Source: CALCKU01 sp964534845
GTDB lineage: Bacteria > Pseudomonadota > Alphaproteobacteria > Caulobacterales > Maricaulaceae
DNA length: 6,597 bases
NCBI GenBank assembly: GCA_964534845.1
Contig: CAZHPV010000091.1
Span: 1-6,597, forward strand
Reading direction: 5' to 3'
Both the position numbers and the translations under genes were made by a program. Below the pieces are notes generated by a model. That model saw nothing but the letters and a program-made list of their open reading frames with translations. It was not told where the DNA came from and ran no database searches. Positions 1-5,438 of the stretch are shown piece after piece. The first letter of the stretch is position 1. Every line of letters starts with the position of its first letter.

Positions 1-813
1 GCCTATGTGGGCGGGCAAGGTGGAGCGCCGTCGCATTCAGGCTTGTCGGTTTTTTTCTTATGTGCCTGTCTGGCCTATTTTATCAATTGGTTGGCTTATA
101 TACCTGCCGTCATCAACCAGACTGAGAAGTTTTATGACCTAACAGGATCGCTCACCTATTTGTCTGTTATTGCTCTGGCGATATATTTATCCGGGCCCCA
201 TGATTTGCGAGCCCTGATTGTCGGAGCAATGGTGTGTATATGGGCGTTAAGGTTAGGAAGTTTTCTGTTTGGCCGCATTCGTCGGGACGGACATGATAGA
301 CGGTTCAATCAGATTAAAACCGCCCCGCTGAGGTTTTTTCTGACATGGACATTGCAGGCGAGCTGGGTTGTGCTGACAAGCGCTTGTGCCGTTATAATCA
401 TAACGTCAAATATTTCAAAACCTCTCGGGTTTATCGGGATTGTGGGGGCTGTGCTTTGGCTGTTAGGCTTCGGGATTGAAGTTATCGCAGATAACCAAAA
501 AGCTGCGTTTCGAAAACAGTCCCAAAATAAAGACCGGTTTATTTCGACTGGATTATGGGCTTGGTCTCGCCATCCTAATTACTTCGGTGAAATTCTGCTC
601 TGGACGGGTATTGCGATTATGGCCATGCCGATTTTAATTGGTTGGCAATGGATTGTCCTGATCTCGCCCGTGTTTGTAACATTCTTGCTAACAAAGGTTA
701 GTGGTGTTCCAATGCTTGAACGGATAGCGGATAAAAAATGGGCGGAGGATGCAGATTATCGGGCCTATAAAACCAATACGCCAACTCTCATCTTATTGCC
801 TCCGAAAAGCTAA
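1..813 (+). CDS. DUF1295 / steroid 5-alpha-reductase-like integral membrane protein, 5'-partial
   Basis: This is a polytopic membrane protein of the DUF1295 family, related to steroid 5-alpha-reductases and isoprenylcysteine methyltransferases. Bacterial members have no firmly assigned substrate. The visible family hallmarks are FYDLTGSLTYLS near residue 43 (counting from the GTG at 7), RDGHDRRFNQIK near 93, and the C-terminal block with STGLWAWSRHPNYFGE followed by a conserved tail ending GVPMLERI and YRAYKTNTP. Hydrophobic stretches suggest about six to seven membrane spans. The frame is open to base 1 (Ala-Tyr before the GTG at 7). The sequence just after it, GGQGG, resembles internal N-terminal sequence of homologues rather than a start, so I think the true start lies left of the window. 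A GTG start at 7 cannot be excluded. The family assignment is firm, the molecular function is unknown, and a link to carnitine metabolism is not supported beyond adjacency. Confidence 0.85.
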   Translation, partial: AYVGGQGGAPSHSGLSVFFLCACLAYFINWLAYIPAVINQTEKFYDLTGSLTYLSVIALAIYLSGPHDLRALIVGAMVCIWALRLGSFLFGRIRRDGHDRRFNQIKTAPLRFFLTWTLQASWVVLTSACAVIIITSNISKPLGFIGIVGAVLWLLGFGIEVIADNQKAAFRKQSQNKDRFISTGLWAWSRHPNYFGEILLWTGIAIMAMPILIGWQWIVLISPVFVTFLLTKVSGVPMLERIADKKWAEDADYRAYKTNTPTLILLPPKS

Positions 814-814
814 T

Positions 815-1057
815 ATGGTGTTTAAGCAAGAGGGCATTAAGAAAGAATGGCTGGAAACAACGCCTGTGCCTGTTTTATTTTTAACCGGAGAGCAGGACTA
901 TAATTCCACGGCCCAGATGTCGCAAAAACTGGCAAATATTCCGCCACAGGCAGATTTTGCGGTGATAGTAGAAGCCAAACATATGGTTCAATTAAGTCAT
1001 CCTAAAGATACGCACGACGCTATTGATCGGTTTTTGAAAAAAGTCCAAACAAGTTAG
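815..1057 (+). pseudogene. C-terminal remnant of an alpha/beta hydrolase
   Basis: The 80 codons from the ATG at 815 encode only the last third of an alpha/beta hydrolase. A strand reading PVPVLFLTGEQD carries the acidic residue of the catalytic triad. About 45 residues later KHMVQLSHP supplies the catalytic histidine, followed by a final helix, DAIDRFLKK. The nucleophile-elbow half (GxSxG), the oxyanion-hole region and the cap, normally about 180-200 residues, are absent. The sequence immediately upstream is the intact end of the DUF1295 gene, whose stop is at 811-813. The 5' part therefore appears deleted at or near this junction. There is no convincing Shine-Dalgarno before 815; reinitiation after the upstream stop, one base away, is possible. 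It cannot act as a hydrolase as it stands. A small free-standing protein of unknown role is the alternative, but degradation is more likely. Confidence 0.7.
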
Positions 1058-1059
1058 GT

Positions 1060-1836
1060 ATGACACAACCGCACTATAAGCTCTACATTAATGGCGATTG
1101 GGTCGGAGGAAGTGACTCTCAAACCATGGATAGTATCACAAAACTATTCGACCTTGCCGGATTTCCTAAAGGGGTTGTTTCGGTCATTACGGGGGATGCC
1201 AAGAATTGTGCGGTGCCTTTAACGTCCGATCCTGACATGGATCGCATTGCGTTTACAGGCGGGCCGGAAACCGCTTCGCATGTCATAGGTAATTCGGCGC
1301 ATAATTATGCAGTTACAACGTTAGAGCTGGGCGGCAAATCACCTTTAATCGTATTTGAAGATGCGGATATTGAAAGCGCTGTCAACGGGTTAATAGCCGG
1401 AAATTTTGGAGCGTCTGGACAATCCTGTGTTGCGGGCTCTCGCGGGATTATCCATAAATCCTTAATGCTGACTATAATTGAACGTATTAAAAAGCGTGCC
1501 GAGGATATTATTGTGGGTGATCCATTGGATGCCAAGACCCATATCGGGCCGTTATGTACGCCTGAGCAAATTCGTCATATAACGCAAACCCTAGAGACCG
1601 CGCGCGGGCAGGATGGCATAATACATTGTGGCGGTATGACACTTACAAAATCTTCTCAGGCACCAACGGCTTCATTAGACGGTAATTATTTTATGCCGAC
1701 TGTGGTTGAGTGCCCCAACCAATCCGGGTATGGGCGTGAGGCGGGTATCGAGGCGATATATGATTATACCCGTACCAAGACAACTTGGATTAATACATCG
1801 GACGGACCGATGGCAGATCCTTTTATAATGAGGTAA
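1060..1836 (+). pseudogene. NAD(P)-dependent aldehyde dehydrogenase with two in-frame internal deletions
   Basis: The 258 codons align in three blocks with the usual roughly 490-residue aldehyde dehydrogenase. Residues 1-25 match the extreme N-terminus (YKLYINGDWV). Residues about 26-220 match the core: AGFPKGVVSVITG, the FTGG nucleotide-binding loop, LELGGKSP with general base Glu89, GQSCVAGSR with nucleophile Cys123, and a YFMPTVVE strand. Residues about 221-258 match the C-terminus (SGYGREAGIEA to DPFIMR). Missing between blocks 1 and 2 (near base 1135) are about 160 residues, including the PWN oxyanion asparagine and the KPSE cofactor lysine. Missing between blocks 2 and 3 (near 1720) are about 80-90 residues, including the EEVFGPV segment that binds nicotinamide ribose. 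The protein is very unlikely to be active. The frame stays open throughout, suggesting recent decay or constraint on translation into the transporter. The original substrate is unknown; an aldehyde in carnitine or betaine metabolism is only a contextual guess. Confidence 0.8.
1830..1833 (+). promoter_or_regulatory. Ribosome binding site of the BCCT transporter, inside the upstream remnant
   Basis: GAGG lies 8 bases before the GTG at 1842 and supports that start. It overlaps the last codons and stop (ATG AGG TAA) of the aldehyde dehydrogenase remnant. Ribosomes finishing the remnant would therefore stop six bases before the transporter start, which makes translational coupling plausible. Confidence 0.6.
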
Positions 1837-1841
1837 AACAG

Positions 1842-3440
1842 GTGAGTGAAGCAAAACAAGTTGAAGTAAAAACAGCAAGTAACGGTTTTTACATAGGTTT
1901 TAATAAAATTGTTGCTATATCCTCCAAGGTTTTGATGGGTATTTTTATAGTTTTGATCGCCATCTTTCCTAGTCAGGCAAATGCTTTTTTCCAAAGTGCC
2001 AAGGGGTTTGTGCTTTTCCATTTCGCGACGTGGTATATGTATATTGTCCTGGTTTTTATTGGGAGTTGTTTCGGGCTTGCCTTGTGGCCTGCCACCGGAC
2101 GACAACGCCTTGGAAAGGTAGTCGATAAACCTGAATTTTCGCGCTTGTCGTGGTTTTCAATGCTCTTTGGGGCTGGCATTGGCATTGGCATGCTGACATT
2201 CGCGACAGGAGAACCCATTTATCAATTCAATAACAATCCCGATATTATTAAGGGCTTGGCCGAAAGTCGGAGTCCCGAAGCTGTAAAATCAGCCTATGAA
2301 TGGTCATTTATGCATTGGGGCTTAACGGCTTGGTCCTGTTACGCGCTTGTCGGGCTGGCTTTGGCCTTTTTTGCCTATACCAAGGACCAACCCCTCACAA
2401 TTCGTTCGGCTCTTTTACCTTTATTTGGTAATCGTTTATCGGGCCTATTGGGACATGTCATTGATATTGTCGCGGTATTTGCAACAATATTGGGTATTTC
2501 CGTTACGATAGGGTACGGCGTTTCACAATTTGCGTCCGGCTTGCACAATATTTCGGGTGCGAGTTGGATGATGGAGCCAGATGGCAAACCGGCTTTAATC
2601 GCGACCCTACTTTGCCTGCTGGTGATAGTGTTTGCTTCGACTTTATCGGCCTTGTCTGGCGTCGGACGTGGTATAAAGTGGCTTTCTAATCTCAATATGG
2701 GATTATCCTTTTTCGTCATCCTGTTTCTCATAGTTTTCGGGGCAACGGCCTTTGCTATAAAGACGTTTTTTGCCGGAATATGGGACTATATTTTAGCCTT
2801 TCCGCGGATGAGTACAGAGATTTGGAAGGATGTAGGGACGGATAAGTCAAAAGCTTTGGCGCAGTGGCAAGGGGATTGGACAATTTTCTATTGGGCGTGG
2901 TGGATCGCCTTTGCGCCGTTTGTGGGCTTGTTTTTCGCGCGTATTTCCAAAGGGCGGACAATTCGCGAATATATATTGGGCACACTTATCGTTCCGTCGG
3001 TTATGTGTTTCGTCTGGTTTGCAGCGGCGGGCGGTACAGCGATAGACATGGAGTTGCGCGGTATCGCGAATGGTCAAATAATTGACGCCGATATTTCGTC
3101 GCAATTATTTACAACGATTAATCTCATGCTTAGCCCAATTTTGGCCAAGCTGATGTCTCTGATAATTGTTATATTATTGATGACGTATCTGGTGACATCT
3201 GCAGATTCGGCGGTGTTGGTTATTACTTTGATAGCCTCAGGTGGTGTAAGGAGCGTGAACGTGAAGCAGCATATTGTTTTATGGGGCCTTATTCTAGGTT
3301 TGGCGATTGCGGCGCTTTTGGTGGCCGGAGGTCTTGATGCCATTAATGCGGCCATGATCGTCGCAGCTCTGCCGTTTTCTTTTGTAATGGGACTTATGGC
3401 CCTATCTCTGATTATAGGCGTGGTGAAAAACCGAGCCTGA
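1842..3440 (+). CDS. BCCT-family transporter, probable carnitine/betaine uptake system
   Basis: This 532-residue inner-membrane protein belongs to the betaine/carnitine/choline transporter family (LeuT fold, about 12 membrane helices). The family marks are clear: a glycine-rich helix GAGIGIGM at 110-117 followed by GEP at 123-125, HWGLTAW at 158-164, the signature helix YWAWWIAFAPFVGLFFARISKGR near 350-372, and TSADSAVLV at 452-460. Trp353 and Trp354 match the tryptophan pair that cages the trimethylammonium group in BetP and CaiT. The next aromatic position, Trp in BetP and Tyr in CaiT, appears to be Phe357. The termini are short, without the long osmosensing extensions of BetP, which fits a catabolic uptake role rather than osmoregulation. 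Carnitine is inferred as the substrate from the neighbouring pathway genes; glycine betaine, choline or gamma-butyrobetaine remain possible. The start is the GTG supported by GAGG at 1830. No promoter was recognised directly upstream. Confidence 0.9.
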   Translation: MSEAKQVEVKTASNGFYIGFNKIVAISSKVLMGIFIVLIAIFPSQANAFFQSAKGFVLFHFATWYMYIVLVFIGSCFGLALWPATGRQRLGKVVDKPEFSRLSWFSMLFGAGIGIGMLTFATGEPIYQFNNNPDIIKGLAESRSPEAVKSAYEWSFMHWGLTAWSCYALVGLALAFFAYTKDQPLTIRSALLPLFGNRLSGLLGHVIDIVAVFATILGISVTIGYGVSQFASGLHNISGASWMMEPDGKPALIATLLCLLVIVFASTLSALSGVGRGIKWLSNLNMGLSFFVILFLIVFGATAFAIKTFFAGIWDYILAFPRMSTEIWKDVGTDKSKALAQWQGDWTIFYWAWWIAFAPFVGLFFARISKGRTIREYILGTLIVPSVMCFVWFAAAGGTAIDMELRGIANGQIIDADISSQLFTTINLMLSPILAKLMSLIIVILLMTYLVTSADSAVLVITLIASGGVRSVNVKQHIVLWGLILGLAIAALLVAGGLDAINAAMIVAALPFSFVMGLMALSLIIGVVKNRA

Positions 3441-3442
3441 CA

Positions 3443-4432
3443 TTATAAAGGAGATGTGGGGCTCTCATTTTGTAGTCTGCGTAGGGCTTGGGCGCTTGTG
3501 CCAAATCGGCGTTTGAAAGCGCGGGCAAAAACTGTTTGGCTTTTAAAGCCTGTCCGGATTGATATTTCCAATAAAGGGAGCGTGGTATCAAGAACGAGTT
3601 TGCGTGCTGCCTGAAGGCGTAAGCGCAAATAATAGGCTCCGGGTGATATGCCGAGATGTTTTTGGCTAAGCTTTTCGAGGTTACGTGTTGAAATAGATAA
3701 AGTTTTTGCTATTTCAGATATTCTAAATGGCTCTTCAAGTCGGTTTTCCATCAATCCTATAGCTTTGGCTAGGCGGGGCTCGATATCACGTATACGTCCT
3801 AAAGAAATAGTCGGTTGGGAATGGGTCGGGGGTGTAGTTTCATTATAAATAAAGACACTGGCCACATCGAGTGCGAGTGACTTGTTATGGGTCGTGCGAA
3901 TATAATGTAGCATCATATCCATTGAAGGCGAAGCCCCGCCGCTACTCCAGATTTTACCATCAATTACATATCGGTCTTTTCTGACATCAAGGCTTGAATA
4001 TGTCTGGGCAAGGGACTCAACGTCTTCCCAATGGGTTGTGACAGATTGGTGCGTGATAATTCCGGCTTGCGCCAAAACCCATGTGCCGGATTCAACTGCA
4101 AAAATTTTATCAAAGCGGGTGGCTAATCTACGCAATGTTTGCAGTCCTGAGCGCGTAATATGTCTTTGGTAATTAAAGCCCGCTATTACAATCAGAATTT
4201 CCCCTTCGTCGCGGTCATGCAATACGCCATCTATTGCGATATCAACACCGCAAGTTAACATAACAGGACGGTCCTCAAACGATTTTATTTGCCATTGAAA
4301 CAAAGGCTTACGGGAGAGCCTGTTAGCGGCGCGTAGCGGATCGATGACAGACGCTAAAGTCATGATCGAGCTTTCGGGTAAAAGCAGGAGAGTAACCTCT
4401 CTGGCGTGGCCGTGTTTATTAGATTTGTTCAT
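3443..4432 (-). CDS. cdhR: GlxA-family AraC-type transcriptional regulator, CdhR-like
   Basis: This cytoplasmic regulator has an N-terminal DJ-1/PfpI-like sensing domain and a C-terminal AraC-type double helix-turn-helix. With the start at 4432 (329 aa), the sensing domain spans about residues 11-180 (EVTLLLLPESSIM, then AVESGTWVLAQAGI, then SSGGASPSMDMMLHYI). The two HTH motifs lie at about 236-258 (ISEIAKTLSISTRNLEKLSQ) and 288-310 (ISIRTGFKSQTVFARAFKR). The position of the DJ-1 nucleophilic cysteine is serine, Ser115 in this numbering, consistent with ligand sensing rather than catalysis. It diverges from the BKACE-dehydrogenase operon and is convergent with the transporter, the arrangement expected of a carnitine-responsive activator such as Pseudomonas CdhR; the ligand is inferred. 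An ATG at 4471 would add 13 poorly conserved residues and put the 21-bp repeats inside the gene. Neither start has a good Shine-Dalgarno, so the start is uncertain. The cdhR symbol rests on context and family. Confidence 0.85.
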   Translation of the reverse strand: MNKSNKHGHAREVTLLLLPESSIMTLASVIDPLRAANRLSRKPLFQWQIKSFEDRPVMLTCGVDIAIDGVLHDRDEGEILIVIAGFNYQRHITRSGLQTLRRLATRFDKIFAVESGTWVLAQAGIITHQSVTTHWEDVESLAQTYSSLDVRKDRYVIDGKIWSSGGASPSMDMMLHYIRTTHNKSLALDVASVFIYNETTPPTHSQPTISLGRIRDIEPRLAKAIGLMENRLEEPFRISEIAKTLSISTRNLEKLSQKHLGISPGAYYLRLRLQAARKLVLDTTLPLLEISIRTGFKSQTVFARAFKRRFGTSAQALRRLQNESPTSPL

Positions 4433-4485
4433 TCGTAATATGTTTATTTTTATTCGTAAATTGTAAAGCATTATTTCGAAGCTGT
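4431..4485. repeat. Two to three 21-bp-phased direct repeats, candidate operator
   Basis: ATTCGTAATATGT (4431-4443) and ATTCGTAAATTGT (4452-4464) match at 11 of 13 positions and start exactly 21 bp apart. A weaker third copy, TTCGAAGCTGT (4475-4485), keeps TTCG and TGT; its TGT is again exactly 21 bp from the previous one, although its TTCG is offset by one base. Direct repeats spaced by two helical turns are typical of AraC-family binding sites, where each monomer contacts two successive grooves. They sit between the regulator and the divergent BKACE operon, so they are plausible sites for the GlxA-type regulator. That they are bound by this protein is inference. Confidence 0.5.
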
Positions 4486-4529
4486 CCTATGGTTTGTTCT
4501 CTGGGAACCATTAGGATGGAGAGTGCGCT
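4433..4529. promoter_or_regulatory. Divergent control region between the regulator and the BKACE operon
   Basis: This is the only non-coding stretch of note in the window and is clearly A+T-rich on the regulator side. It should hold the operon promoter and probably the regulator promoter. On the + strand, TTGTAA (4461-4466) and TCCTAT (4485-4490), 18 bp apart, form a poor sigma-70-like pair, as expected of an activator-dependent promoter. On the - strand a TTTACA lies at about 4462-4467, with only weak -10 candidates further on. An imperfect inverted repeat, TGGTT and AACCA, spans 4490-4510. None of these boxes is convincing alone. The location between divergent genes is the main support. Confidence 0.45.
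4513..4521 (+). promoter_or_regulatory. Ribosome binding site of the BKACE gene
   Basis: The stretch AGGATGGAG contains AGGA at 4513 and GGAG at 4518-4521. The latter is 8 bases before the GTG at 4530. This supports the GTG start, which is also where homology to the family's short N-terminus (IFITCAVTG-like) would place it. Confidence 0.6.
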
Positions 4530-5438
4530 GTGCCATTAGAGATAAATAAGGATGTGTTTATTACCTGCGCGGTAACAGGGTCTGGCGGTACACAAGACCG
4601 TAGCCCTCATGTGCCGCGATCTCCCAAACAAATAGCCGATAGCTGTATTGAGGCAGCTAAGGCGGGCGCTGGGATTGTGCATTGCCATGTGCGTGACCCT
4701 GAAAGCGGCGCACCTTCGCGGGACCCAAAACTCTACCGGGAGCTAACAGAACGTATCCGCGATGCCAAAACAGATGTGGTGTTAAACTTAACCGCTGGAA
4801 TGGGCGGTGACCTATATTTCGGACCGGCATCTTCTCCGCTTCCGTTAGCGAAAAATACGGATATGGGCAGTGCGCAAGATCGCATGGAACCGATAGCAGA
4901 TTGCTTACCCGAAATTTGTACTCTTGATTGCGGGACAATGAATTTTGCCGAAGCTGATTATGTCATGTGTAATACACCTGGCATGTTAACCGAGATGGGC
5001 AACATGATGACAAATCTTGGTGTAAAACCGGAAATCGAGGCCTTTGATACCGGGCATTTATGGTATGCTAAAAAACTGGTCGAAGACGGCATTCTGGATA
5101 GCCCGGCTTTAGTGCAGCTTTGTATGGGTATTCCATGGGGCGCGCCAGATGATCTCAACACCTTCATGGCAATGGTCAATAATATCCCAAAGGACTGGAA
5201 CTGGTCTGCATTCTCAATTGGACGTAATGAAATGCCTTTTGTCGCAGCAGCCGTTTTGGCTGGGGGTAATGTGCGTGTTGGTCTAGAAGACAATCTCTGG
5301 CTTGATAAAGGCGTATTGGCGACTAATCAAAGCCTTGTGGCGCGCGCGGTCACGATTATTGAATCTCTTGGGGCCAATATTATGACCCCTCAGGCTGTAC
5401 GTGAAAAACTCGGTTTAACGAAAAGAGCACCGCGATGA
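4530..5438 (+). CDS. cdhC: BKACE (DUF849) beta-keto acid cleavage enzyme, probable 3-dehydrocarnitine:acetyl-CoA C-acyltransferase
   Basis: This 302-residue TIM-barrel enzyme belongs to the beta-keto acid cleavage (BKACE, formerly DUF849) family. These enzymes condense a beta-keto acid with acetyl-CoA and release acetoacetate plus a new acyl-CoA. Family marks visible are ITCAVTGSGGTQDRSPHVP at 11-29, the metal-binding HCHVRDP with His51 and His53, LNLTAGMGGD at 86-94, TLDCGTMNFA at 131-140, EAFDTGHL at 170-177, GIGRNEMP-like SIGRNEMP at 229-236, and VGLEDN at 250-255, where Glu253 is the likely third metal ligand. The length is normal and no key motif is missing. The dehydrogenase that follows overlaps it, and its fused thioesterase would act on the product. 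3-Dehydrocarnitine is therefore the likely substrate, giving betainyl-CoA and acetoacetate. Substrate choice within BKACE varies and here rests on context. The cdhC symbol follows Pseudomonas usage. Confidence 0.88.
   Translation: MPLEINKDVFITCAVTGSGGTQDRSPHVPRSPKQIADSCIEAAKAGAGIVHCHVRDPESGAPSRDPKLYRELTERIRDAKTDVVLNLTAGMGGDLYFGPASSPLPLAKNTDMGSAQDRMEPIADCLPEICTLDCGTMNFAEADYVMCNTPGMLTEMGNMMTNLGVKPEIEAFDTGHLWYAKKLVEDGILDSPALVQLCMGIPWGAPDDLNTFMAMVNNIPKDWNWSAFSIGRNEMPFVAAAVLAGGNVRVGLEDNLWLDKGVLATNQSLVARAVTIIESLGANIMTPQAVREKLGLTKRAPR

Noticed and set aside
749..814. Longer upstream start (ATG at 749) for the hydrolase remnant
   Set aside because: The 22 residues it would add overlap the conserved C-terminus of the DUF1295 gene in another frame and do not look like alpha/beta hydrolase sequence.
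1824..1829. Perfect TATAAT box just upstream of the transporter
   Set aside because: It would place the transcription start at about 1836, downstream of the GAGG ribosome binding site and only about six bases before the GTG. No -35 element sits at 16-18 bp. The bases also encode the conserved Phe-Ile-Met ending of the aldehyde dehydrogenase.
1973..3355. Many minus-strand open frames of 76-118 codons across the transporter
   Set aside because: They are antisense to a well-conserved membrane protein gene, their composition mirrors its hydrophobic codons, and none shows a recognisable domain.
3446..3455. AAAGGAGATG, resembling a Shine-Dalgarno with start codon on the + strand
   Set aside because: The ATG follows GGAG directly without spacing, and the bases encode the C-terminal residues of the regulator on the other strand. 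No credible + strand gene follows.
4490..4510. Inverted repeat TGGTT/AACCA as an operator or terminator
   Set aside because: The arms are only five bases with an 11-base loop and no U-tract, and an alternative pairing (GTTC/GAAC) is equally weak. It is mentioned in the control region but not supported as a separate site.
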